Virus record (IMG/VR): IMGVR_UViG_3300022752_000146
Span: 1 to 41,159 of that record
Length of the DNA: 41,159 nucleotides
Source: a virus
Direction: 5' to 3' (one strand)
Shown here: piece after piece, positions 24,192 through 31,182 of the stretch
Numbering within the stretch: the first letter of the stretch is position 1
Layout of the letters: every line of letters starts with the position of its first letter
The notes under the pieces: generated by a model
Told to the model about the DNA's origin: nothing
Seen by the model: only the letters and a program-made list of their open reading frames with translations
Database searches by the model: none
Position numbers and translations under genes: made by a program

Positions 24192-24221
24192 AATAGCCGC
24201 CTTCGGGCGGCTATTTTTTTT
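24192..24221 (+). terminator. Intrinsic terminator with UUCG tetraloop
   Basis: A 10-bp stem (AATAGCCGCC/GGCGGCTATT) closed by a TTCG loop, followed by eight T. On the minus strand the stem is followed after 3 nt by six T, so it may also end the convergent gene at 24224. Confidence 0.9.
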
Positions 24222-24223
24222 AA

Positions 24224-25153
24224 TTAAGGATTAATCAAGTCGCCGCTTTGTAATACTATTGGAATTTCAACAACAGAACTAGGATTGGAATTAGATCCTG
24301 CATAGGAGTATTTTATTTTTCTTGCAAAATCTCCAACTTTTGCTCCTGCTGGGTATTCGATTATTTCTGTTATTCTATCTGATCCATCTACGGTTATTTT
24401 TTGAAATGTAAATAATCCTGGAGCTCTTCCTTCTAGCAATTCATAATCTTGTTTTGTAGAAGAAGAATTTAAATTTAAAGAATTACCTTTGTTATCAACT
24501 GCATTGTCAATAACATTATTATCTACATTAGAAGATCCGCCTGAATTTGATGGACTTAGTTCAACAAGAGCATTGGTTTCATCTGTTGGATAGGACATGT
24601 CTCCTCCCCAAACCTTATGCATTCTAAAATAACTAGGAAGTTCAGCAACGCCAGCTCTTGAATTAAAGCCTAGAACTTCTTCGGCACCGCCATTGACAAC
24701 AAAATATCTCATTCTTGAAGTTGGATATTTTTGTTTTATAATAATTTTATTTTTTAATACTTGATCAAAAGATTCAAGAGAAGCTGCGAAATATGAACTA
24801 AAGCTAGAATTTGAATTTAATATTGAGATTATTTGTGATGGTCTTATAGAAGAAGCATCTGGCGCTGGGTTTAAGCCTGCGTTAGAGTTATCTGTTAAAT
24901 CAATTTCAATATTTACCCATTCCTTATAACTTCCATTAATGGACATTCTTATTTTTAGTATTGATTTAAGATTTCCATCAGCATCATTTCCAGATAGATC
25001 ATAAATTCCATTGTTGGGTTGATTCCAAGCGGCTATGATTTCTTCTGACCTGCCTGTGTTTTGTGGACAAACAAATGTTAGAGAGTATTGTCTGTCTCCT
25101 AAGACCCAACTTCCTCTAAATTCTGATGCAAATGGATTTTGAAAATAACTCAT
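24224..25153 (-). CDS. Probable virion structural protein, 309 aa
   Basis: It begins MSYFQNPFASEFRGSWVLGD, then RQYSLTFVCPQNTGRSEE. The rest is Ser/Asn/Gly-rich and beta-like, with RYFVVNGGAEEVLGFNSR near 150-170, a low-complexity Asn/Ser segment near 205-235 and a C-terminal YSYAGSNSNPSSVVEIPIVL. The pattern suits a tail or baseplate component. There is no ribosome site, and its 5' end lies 28 bp from the structured element at 25182. I do not recognise a named family. Confidence 0.6.
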   Translation of the reverse strand: MSYFQNPFASEFRGSWVLGDRQYSLTFVCPQNTGRSEEIIAAWNQPNNGIYDLSGNDADGNLKSILKIRMSINGSYKEWVNIEIDLTDNSNAGLNPAPDASSIRPSQIISILNSNSSFSSYFAASLESFDQVLKNKIIIKQKYPTSRMRYFVVNGGAEEVLGFNSRAGVAELPSYFRMHKVWGGDMSYPTDETNALVELSPSNSGGSSNVDNNVIDNAVDNKGNSLNLNSSSTKQDYELLEGRAPGLFTFQKITVDGSDRITEIIEYPAGAKVGDFARKIKYSYAGSNSNPSSVVEIPIVLQSGDLINP

Positions 25154-25181
25154 ATTTAAATTGCCTCTATATTATCTAGAT

Positions 25182-25280
25182 TTTTATACGCCTTCCGCCA
25201 GAAAACCAGTCCCCCTTTAGGGGCTGAGATGAATGGCGGCAAAATTACACACTATATATATATAGTGTCGTTCAAGAAAG
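25182..25280 (+). repeat. Structured leader-like element, copy 1
   Basis: About 70 bases match the element at the right edge (41055) with about six differences, then a variable AT/AC repeat, then a shared GTCGTTCAAGAAAG. It can fold: outer stem CCGCCA (25195-25200) with TGGCGG (25234-25239), enclosing a C-run hairpin with a TTTA loop. A perfect 20-nt palindrome follows at 25249-25268. The element runs straight into a ribosome site and ATG. It may be a cis-acting RNA leader, or the end of an IS200/IS605-type element. Confidence 0.7.
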
Positions 25281-25288
25281 GAGAAATT

Positions 25289-25336
25289 ATGAAAAGTTTT
25301 AATGAGTGGATGCAAACAAATAAAATATTATATTAA
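25289..25336 (+). CDS. 15-residue MKSF mini reading frame
   Basis: The frame reads MKSFNEWMQTNKILY. AAGGAG lies 5 nt before the ATG, as good as any gene start here. The first residues match those of the large gene at 9371 and the small gene at 34539. It may be a leader peptide tied to the upstream element, or the remnant of a longer MKSF gene. Confidence 0.35.
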   Translation: MKSFNEWMQTNKILY

Positions 25337-25375
25337 GTGTATATTTTCCAAGTCTTTAGACAACAATGTCTTAGA

Positions 25376-25397
25376 AGTCCACTCCCTTTAGGGGGTG
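25376..25397 (+). repeat. CCC-TTTA-GGG hairpin
   Basis: CCACTCCC pairs with GGGGGTGG (one G-T pair) around a TTTA loop. The loop and C/G arms resemble the hairpin in the element at 25182. There is no T run, so it is not a plain terminator. Its shape recalls hairpins at IS200/IS605 ends, but no transposase is present. Confidence 0.5.
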
Positions 25398-25420
25398 GGA
25401 ACATTCACATAGTAATTAAA

Positions 25421-25454
25421 TAAAAAACCCGCCCGATAATTAAATCGGGCGGGT
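25421..25454 (-). terminator. Intrinsic terminator of the 102-aa gene
   Basis: An 11-bp stem (ACCCGCCCGAT/ATCGGGCGGGT) with a 6-nt loop, followed on the minus strand by six T (25427-25422). It lies 24 bp after the stop of the minus-strand gene at 25478. Confidence 0.85.
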
Positions 25455-25477
25455 CAGAGAGAATAAAAAATAATTAA

Positions 25478-25786
25478 TCAGGCGCCGCTTACAATCAAAT
25501 CTACTATTGAATGCTTTGTAAGGGTGCTTCTATCAGAATTCTTAGAATTCTTAGAAGTGCGAACCTGCCCCAGTCTGGCAATTTCGCTCTTCTTGAAAGA
25601 ATGAATCTTTGCATCCTGAAGGCGGCTGCAAACCTCATTCCCTCTTCTAAGAACATACCCCGTAACCACCTTGGCATTGTTTTCCACTACTGCTAGTGTG
25701 GTACGAATTGGCTTGGAATGATTACCCTTGTAATAAAATTTCCAAACCGGAAGATTTCTAACCAAAGCAAAAGAACGTCTCGACAT
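25478..25786 (-). CDS. Small basic hypothetical protein, 102 aa
   Basis: AAAGGAG lies 7 nt before the ATG. The protein is strongly basic (MSRRSFALVRNLPVWKFYYK, later RTSKNSKNSDRSTLTKHS), suggesting nucleic-acid binding. Its own terminator and ribosome site make it a single-gene unit. GC content looks higher than in its neighbours, which may mean later acquisition or high expression. No family recognised. Confidence 0.65.
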   Translation of the reverse strand: MSRRSFALVRNLPVWKFYYKGNHSKPIRTTLAVVENNAKVVTGYVLRRGNEVCSRLQDAKIHSFKKSEIARLGQVRTSKNSKNSDRSTLTKHSIVDLIVSGA

Positions 25787-25852
25787 GTTTGAACTCCTTT
25801 CTAAAAGTTCATGATTTAATCATTATCATAAAAATCACAAGAAAAGTCAACA

Positions 25853-26320
25853 TCAACTTTTCTTAATCATCATTCTAATATTGTCCGCATCAGATCTACT
25901 ATCTAATATTTGATCTTCTAAGAACAATTCGATGTATTTTCCATCAATCTTATCTTCACCTTCATTTTCTTGAAGCTTGGAGGCATCTTCTATTCTGGCG
26001 ACGTATTTGCTGACGACCTCTTCTTCCATTCTTAAAGCTTCTTCTAAGATTTCTTCAGGGCAGCTCAAATTATTTTTAAAATCAGCAACTTTAGTAGTAA
26101 CAGATTTATTAATCTGTCTTCTAGATAAAAGGCCATTTAAAAGCCTTTTAAATTCCTCTATGTGCTTCATTTCTCCTGCTGCTTCTTCAAGAAAAAACTC
26201 TCCTAGTTCTTCTCTATGCAGACCTGTTACAGACGTAGCGGCCTGCATGTAGAAATGCCAGTGGCTATATTCTCTAGAAAGATCTTCATTTAACAAATCA
26301 ATCAATTTATCTAAGTTCAT
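25853..26320 (-). CDS. Ferritin-like diiron-fold protein
   Basis: 155 residues from ATG 26320 (MNLDKLIDLLNEDLSREYSH); TTTGGAGT lies 8-9 nt upstream. Four-helix ferritin/bacterioferritin pattern: the first helix has NEDLSREYSHWHFYMQAA, the second has EEAAGEMKHIEEF with the E-x-x-H iron motif, and a later helix carries RMEEEVVSKY. The last helix has LEDQILDSRSDAD, where the usual E-x-x-H appears altered to Asp. Iron storage or oxidation, or Dps-like DNA protection, are possible. It overlaps the upstream gene by 14 nt and is probably coupled to it. Confidence 0.7.
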   Translation of the reverse strand: MNLDKLIDLLNEDLSREYSHWHFYMQAATSVTGLHREELGEFFLEEAAGEMKHIEEFKRLLNGLLSRRQINKSVTTKVADFKNNLSCPEEILEEALRMEEEVVSKYVARIEDASKLQENEGEDKIDGKYIELFLEDQILDSRSDADNIRMMIKKS

Positions 26321-26597
26321 CTTGTTTAACTCCAAATAGTGGTTCGTCGTTATCAAATCCAACAATAGAAAGTTTATCAGAAATAAAATTATTTAACAAT
26401 ATTTGTCCAATCTTAATACATCCTGCCCAGCTTACAACTCTCATTATTTCATCAAGCTCTGTGATATTTTGTTTTACACATGCTAAAATAATAGAATCTA
26501 TATCTTCTTTTGATAAAGATGTGTACTTTTTTTCTTCTTCGCACCAATGAAGATCATCCGCAGGTATGAGTTTATTTAATATTTTTTCATATTCCAT
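26307..26597 (-). CDS. Hypothetical protein, 96 aa
   Basis: A small mostly helical protein (MEYEKILNKLIPADDLHWCE, then ITELDEIMRVVSWAGCIKIG). It lies directly upstream of the ferritin-like gene with a 14-nt overlap, so the two are co-translated. No motif recognised. Confidence 0.6.
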   Translation of the reverse strand: MEYEKILNKLIPADDLHWCEEEKKYTSLSKEDIDSIILACVKQNITELDEIMRVVSWAGCIKIGQILLNNFISDKLSIVGFDNDEPLFGVKQDELR

Positions 26598-26660
26598 TTT
26601 GTTTTGCTTTAAATCAGGTTGTGTATTTTATAACAAAACAATAAACATTTATCAATATCA

Positions 26661-26810
26661 TTAAACTTTAGATTTTTCTTTTGTTTTCTTATGCCATTTT
26701 TCTAGTGTAATTTTAGTAAAGAAAGAAAACGTTCCGCTTATAATTCCGCCAAATATTATTTGGGTTAGCCAATAAGCTAAAGATATGTCTATAAATTTCT
26801 TTTTTTTCAC
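26661..26810 (-). CDS. Small single-pass membrane protein, 49 aa
   Basis: It starts at GTG 26810 (a TTG five codons upstream is an alternative). A basic N-terminus (KKKK) precedes one membrane segment (ISLAYWLTQIIFGGIISGTF), followed by a Lys-rich tail. The length is like that of small phage membrane proteins, but one segment is not enough to call a holin. No ribosome site is clear. It lies between the 96-aa gene and the divergent terminase gene. Confidence 0.45.
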   Translation of the reverse strand: MKKKKFIDISLAYWLTQIIFGGIISGTFSFFTKITLEKWHKKTKEKSKV

Positions 26811-26851
26811 AAATTTATTTATCAATAAAAATTAAAAAACTATATAATAAT

Positions 26852-28687
26852 ATGGAAAATAATAAATTGCCGCCCACAAATTTAGTTTATCCCACTGAGT
26901 CTTTTGAACATTTTTATCATCAATTTAAAAATGTTCGTGAAATGAGCGAGAGCGAAGATTGGAAAAATATATTTTCAATTTATTATGACCTAGACAAGTC
27001 GGAATTAAGCATTCCAATTGGGGAAACTACAGAAATGTTAAATTCTTTTTCCCCAGAACAGCAGCTTGAAGAAATTATAAAATGTGCAAAAAATTTCTTT
27101 TATTGGTGTCATCGATACGTTAAAATTCTTCATCCAAAATTTGGAACCATACCTTTCGTTCCATACAAATATCAAAGAAAAGTAATAAGAGAATATGAAA
27201 CTAAAAGATTTAATATGATCTCAAAGTTTAGACAGGGAGGACTGAGCACCTTGGCCGTGCTTTGGGGACTATGGAAATGCATGTATCAGAAAGATCAGCA
27301 AATATATTTTCTATCTAAAACAGACAGAGAAGCTTTAGCTGCTGCTGAAATTGCAAGAAGAGCAATGGATAATTTTCCTCACTGGATGTACGATGCAAAT
27401 CAAGCAGATATAACAAAACACGAAAAGAAATTTAATGACGTAGGATCAAAAATATGTTTTTATACACCTGAAGCTGCTCGTGGAAAGTCAGCAACATACA
27501 TTATAATAGATGAGGCTGCGTTTATTGATAATATGGATGAACACTGGAAGGCTATGTATCCCGTGGTTGCTACAGGCGGTCATATAGAGGTAATATCAAC
27601 GGTTAATGGATTGGGCAATTGGTATGAAGAAACATACCACGAAGCAGAAGCAGGTAGAAACTTTTTTAATATAATTAATTTGGATTATTGGGAACATCCT
27701 ACTTATGCCAACCCTGAGTGGGCAGAATCTATGCGTGCAAATTTGGGAGAAAAAGGTTGGCAACAAGAAGTTTTGCGAGACTTTTTGGGATCAGGAGAGA
27801 CTTATATTTCATCCAATATTATTAGCGAACTAGATAAAAGATCAAGGTCGGAAGAGCCAATTAGGTTTGCTTTTGAAAAATGGACGAACGAAGAACAACA
27901 AAGGCAAAATTATCCTAATGGTGCTTTGTGGATATGGAAAGAGCCAATGGAAGGACACGAATACATAATAGGAGCAGACTGCTCAGAAGGCGTTGGAAAA
28001 GATGGAGATAATTCTTGTTTTGAAATAATAGATGCAATAAGCTTAGAACAAGTTGCAGAGTTTTATAGCAATTTAACCCCTCCTCATACATTTGCACAAA
28101 TTATAAATCAAATAGGAATATATTATAATTCGGCAACTGTTGTTGTAGAAAACAACGCAATAGGCGGGGCTGTGATCAACAGCTTGTCTAATGATCTAGG
28201 GTATGAATCAATATACTATGAACACAAAAAAGGAATAGCATCTAAGCCTGGGGTAAAGATGGGGCCTTCTAATCGTCCATTATTATTAGAAAGCATGCAA
28301 CACAGACTAGGTAATAAATCACTAAAAATAAATAGCAAGCGTCTTGTAAATGAATTAAAAACCTTTATATTTAGTCCTCAAAAGAAAAGAGCAGAAGCAA
28401 TAAAAGGAAAACATGATGATGCAATAATGGCTATGTGCTTAGCTCTTTATGTTAGAGATGAAAGAGTTAGAGGCTTACCACTAGGGAGCGAGGAGTCTTC
28501 AGAAGTAATGTCTAAAATATTAAAAAGCAATGCTTACGAAGAAATAAAAAAAGAAATTTTAGAAGGCGGAGTAGAAAATTGGATCGATAAATCAGAAGAT
28601 GATATTGGCCCAAGTGTAAACATAAATAGTTTTGATTTTGAAATAAAAAGAAAGAATGACAAAATTCTAAAAGAATTCGGGTGGTAA
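26852..28687 (+). CDS. Terminase large subunit (T4 gp17-like)
   Basis: 611 residues. It packages DNA into the prohead: N-terminal ATPase, C-terminal nuclease. The ATPase P-loop is ISKFRQGGLSTLAV (residues 123-136). The usual Lys of GKT is Leu here, a variation seen in terminases with an upstream Lys/Arg. Walker B is YIIIDEAAF (D220, E221). The nuclease acids are IIGADCSEG (D376), VVVENNAIG (E433) and KHDDAIMA (D522/D523). TATAAT lies 3 nt before the ATG with no ribosome site. It heads the head module. No small terminase subunit is recognised in the window. Confidence 0.95.
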   Translation: MENNKLPPTNLVYPTESFEHFYHQFKNVREMSESEDWKNIFSIYYDLDKSELSIPIGETTEMLNSFSPEQQLEEIIKCAKNFFYWCHRYVKILHPKFGTIPFVPYKYQRKVIREYETKRFNMISKFRQGGLSTLAVLWGLWKCMYQKDQQIYFLSKTDREALAAAEIARRAMDNFPHWMYDANQADITKHEKKFNDVGSKICFYTPEAARGKSATYIIIDEAAFIDNMDEHWKAMYPVVATGGHIEVISTVNGLGNWYEETYHEAEAGRNFFNIINLDYWEHPTYANPEWAESMRANLGEKGWQQEVLRDFLGSGETYISSNIISELDKRSRSEEPIRFAFEKWTNEEQQRQNYPNGALWIWKEPMEGHEYIIGADCSEGVGKDGDNSCFEIIDAISLEQVAEFYSNLTPPHTFAQIINQIGIYYNSATVVVENNAIGGAVINSLSNDLGYESIYYEHKKGIASKPGVKMGPSNRPLLLESMQHRLGNKSLKINSKRLVNELKTFIFSPQKKRAEAIKGKHDDAIMAMCLALYVRDERVRGLPLGSEESSEVMSKILKSNAYEEIKKEILEGGVENWIDKSEDDIGPSVNINSFDFEIKRKNDKILKEFGW

Positions 28688-28688
28688 A

Positions 28689-28847
28689 ATGGATAAAAAT
28701 AAAAAATCAATTAATTTAATATATGAAGCTATAAAGTTTTTAGACCCATATGATATAAACATGAAATATGCAATTTCACATCTTAATTTAGCAATAAATG
28801 AAATTAAGAAAAATGAAAATAGATTAAAGAAAAATAAAAAAATTTAA
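28689..28847 (+). CDS. Small basic protein, 52 aa
   Basis: It starts 1 bp after the terminase stop codon and reads MDKNKKSINLIYEAIKFLDP, then a helical Asn/Ile/Lys stretch with a poly-Lys end. Its tight spacing and normal composition suggest a real gene co-translated with the terminase. A small terminase subunit would usually be longer. Function unknown. Confidence 0.5.
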   Translation: MDKNKKSINLIYEAIKFLDPYDINMKYAISHLNLAINEIKKNENRLKKNKKI

Positions 28848-28878
28848 ACTATATTATTTAAATGTTTTGGTTCTAATT

Positions 28879-29823
28879 ATGCGTTATTTATTTTTATTTT
28901 TATTTTTATCTTTAATCTCAAACAAAGCTTTTGGTCAAGATAAAACTGGTTTTGCAATAGATCCTAATGCAAATAATATTGCTGCTCTTTTTACAATGAC
29001 AGATGAATCTGGGCGGACAAAAAATTTAGATCTTATGGAAAGTGTTTTTGAGGATGGGTCGTTAGGTTTTGAGGCAGAAAGATATCATAATGTTCCTTCA
29101 AATTTTATTTATAATAAATTAACAGAATTAGCTCTAAAGCTAGAGTCGGATTCAACATTATTATTGTATTTTAACAGTCATGGAGGAGGTAGCGGGAACA
29201 GATTTATAATGACTGCTTCAGGTGGTAGCTTTAAGTTTAGCAAAGCATTAGAAGCATTAAAAAAATCAAATAAAAAAATTAAAAGATTAATTTTTCTAGT
29301 TGACACATGCCACGCAGAAGGCTCCATACAAGATAGTTTGGGACAAGATGGAGAATTATTAAGAGATATAAAATTATCCACCCCAACAAACTATCTCCCA
29401 GAATTGCCATCTAAATTTACAAGAAAAACAATGCCTTTCGTTTCAATTTTCAACATAAAGACAGATGGTCAAATAGACTTTGGAGAAGATGAAAATGTCT
29501 ATGAGGAAATTCTTATTATTAGTTCTTCAAGCGTAGAAGACTTATCTATGAGAGGAACTTTTGCATCTCGTTTGGCAAGTACATTTGAAAAAGTAAAAAG
29601 CAATAAAGAAATAACTCTAGGAGAATTTCTAAAGAAATTTGCAGAAAGTCATCCTAAAAGCGGACAGCAACCTCATTATAAAATATTGCCACAAAATTCA
29701 ATGATTAATGAATTATTGTTTGGACCATCGCAGGCTCAAACAATAAAAATAATTGATAGATCAAAAAATATATCTAAATTTCCAGTTGATTATATTCCAA
29801 TGCCGAGAATTAAATCTCAATAG
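28879..29823 (+). CDS. Exported caspase-like (C14) cysteine peptidase with C-terminal IPxP tail
   Basis: 314 residues from ATG 28879; a TTG at 28867 would add four residues before the signal peptide. Residues 1-19 are a signal peptide (MRYLFLFLFLSLISNKAFG) with a likely A-F-G cleavage site. The caspase-fold dyad is LLLYFNSHGGGSG (H101) and RLIFLVDTCHAEG (C144), with the hydrophobic strands expected before each. SVEDLSMRGTFASRL later fits the last strand region. The C-terminus is KFPVDYIPMPRIKSQ, the tail shared with the proteases at 11659 and 13717. Bacterial caspase homologues act in proteolysis and cell death; an exported viral one is unusual. No clear ribosome site. Confidence 0.8.
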   Translation: MRYLFLFLFLSLISNKAFGQDKTGFAIDPNANNIAALFTMTDESGRTKNLDLMESVFEDGSLGFEAERYHNVPSNFIYNKLTELALKLESDSTLLLYFNSHGGGSGNRFIMTASGGSFKFSKALEALKKSNKKIKRLIFLVDTCHAEGSIQDSLGQDGELLRDIKLSTPTNYLPELPSKFTRKTMPFVSIFNIKTDGQIDFGEDENVYEEILIISSSSVEDLSMRGTFASRLASTFEKVKSNKEITLGEFLKKFAESHPKSGQQPHYKILPQNSMINELLFGPSQAQTIKIIDRSKNISKFPVDYIPMPRIKSQ

Positions 29824-30553
29824 ATTGGGTAAAGTTTTTTATTAATTTTGCTTTTCCCCAATGGGCATTTTTATTTGCAATATAATCTTTATCAACAGCA
29901 CAATCGTGAGTTAAATTATAACTTAATTGCTTTGTAAACTCTATTTCTTTTAATTGACAATTTTTAGTTCTTATTTCATTGTCGTGAGATATACAATTGG
30001 TATACTTTTTATCTAAAATTACAAGATCAAGATTATTATGCATTCTGCACCGGTACTGATAATTTGTGTCATCCATCCCCCAGCCTAAACATATGCTTTC
30101 ATCATATCCATTTACAGAATAAAAATGATTTTTTTTAGTTATTATCATTCCACAACAACCATTGTTGCCATTTAGATCTTCTGTGTCTGATGCTAATATT
30201 ATATTTGGCTTTTTAAAAATTTCTACTATCTTTTCGCAATAGCCAGGAATTAAAAAATTATCTGCATCTAGATTGCAAAGCAATTCTCCATTAGCTAATC
30301 TTTGAGATATGTTTTTAGCATGGGCTGCTATCCAGTATTTGGGCTCATCTGTTTTATAGTAGCTAACAAGTCCAGATTTTATAAAATCTAATAGATTTTC
30401 TTTGGCCCATTCGTCAATTTCATCTTTGCTGTTGTAGTTAAGCAATACAAATTCTCTATTTTCATAAGAATTTGTATTTATAATGCTCTTTAGATAGGTC
30501 ATTTTTAAATGAAATAACCTATCCATAGATGTTGTGCAAAAAGAAATTTTCAT
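29810..30553 (-). CDS. Glycosyltransferase, GT-A fold (family 2-like)
   Basis: 247 residues. It begins with the GT2 strand pattern ISFCTTSMDRLFHLKMTYL. NLDADNF (D96, D98) is the DxD metal and nucleotide-sugar site. VNGYDESICLGWGMDDTNY (GWGMDD, residues 157-162) matches the galactosyltransferase-type acceptor region. It overlaps the oxygenase gene by 4 nt (ATGA) and is the last gene of a three-gene minus operon. It may modify virion proteins or host glycans. Its 3' end overlaps the caspase-like gene by 14 nt. Confidence 0.8.
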   Translation of the reverse strand: MKISFCTTSMDRLFHLKMTYLKSIINTNSYENREFVLLNYNSKDEIDEWAKENLLDFIKSGLVSYYKTDEPKYWIAAHAKNISQRLANGELLCNLDADNFLIPGYCEKIVEIFKKPNIILASDTEDLNGNNGCCGMIITKKNHFYSVNGYDESICLGWGMDDTNYQYRCRMHNNLDLVILDKKYTNCISHDNEIRTKNCQLKEIEFTKQLSYNLTHDCAVDKDYIANKNAHWGKAKLIKNFTQSIEI

Positions 30554-31182
30554 GGCATGAAAAATCCAACAATGCTAGATCTAACATGGTCTCCAGCATC
30601 CTTATCCACTCTATTTATAGAATGCCAAATTCCAGCCTTTGTTATAACAATTCTATTTGGTTTTGCAGTTATATATTGACCCATTCCAGCATGTGCTAAA
30701 AATTCATCTTCAAAAGTATGATCTAAGCAAGGTTGAGGCACAGACGCTAAGTCTATGTATGGAGTCTTAGCAATCATAAGCTCTCCTCCCCAAGTAGAGG
30801 CCCAATATGGATGAACATAAAAAATCATTGCTGCCTTATAGCCAGCATCATTATGCCAATTTAATTTTGTATCTCTGGGGTACAAATAAGCTCTCAAGGC
30901 GATATGACTGTATTCTCCAATCATATCGGCATGAACGCTTGCAAATTGCAAAAAACAATTCTTAAAAACGTCCATATAGTTATTATAAGGACCTTCTCTA
31001 GAGTCATAGAATTTTCCTCCCTGGCAAAGGCCGTCTGTTAGACGCCATACTTTTGTCCAATTTGCGATATGAGGTATAGAAAATTCTTCATGAGAAATTG
31101 CCTCCCAGCATTTATTAAATGTTTCTTTGTCTAAAACATTATCATAAACAGCACAATGGCTTTCTTGCATTATTTTATTCAT
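30550..31182 (-). CDS. 2-oxoglutarate/Fe(II)-dependent oxygenase (prolyl hydroxylase-like)
   Basis: 210 residues. The double-stranded beta-helix iron site is LNWHNDAGY (H110, D112) and GIWHSINRV (H187), with R201 (HVRSS) to bind 2-oxoglutarate. Between them, WGGELMI matches the prolyl 4-hydroxylase family. Such oxygenases are common in large T4-like and cyanophage genomes, usually with unknown substrates. It sits between the sulfotransferase-like and glycosyltransferase genes, so hydroxylation followed by glycosylation of a protein is a reasonable guess. Confidence 0.85.
   Translation of the reverse strand: MNKIMQESHCAVYDNVLDKETFNKCWEAISHEEFSIPHIANWTKVWRLTDGLCQGGKFYDSREGPYNNYMDVFKNCFLQFASVHADMIGEYSHIALRAYLYPRDTKLNWHNDAGYKAAMIFYVHPYWASTWGGELMIAKTPYIDLASVPQPCLDHTFEDEFLAHAGMGQYITAKPNRIVITKAGIWHSINRVDKDAGDHVRSSIVGFFMP

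Larger units (their letters stand above)
25154..25477. other. Gene-poor intergenic region
   Basis: Between two minus-strand genes. It holds a structured repeat element (25182-25280), a 15-codon reading frame with a strong ribosome site (25289-25336), another CCC-TTTA-GGG hairpin (25376-25397) and the terminator of the gene to the right. No full-length gene is seen. Confidence 0.7.
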
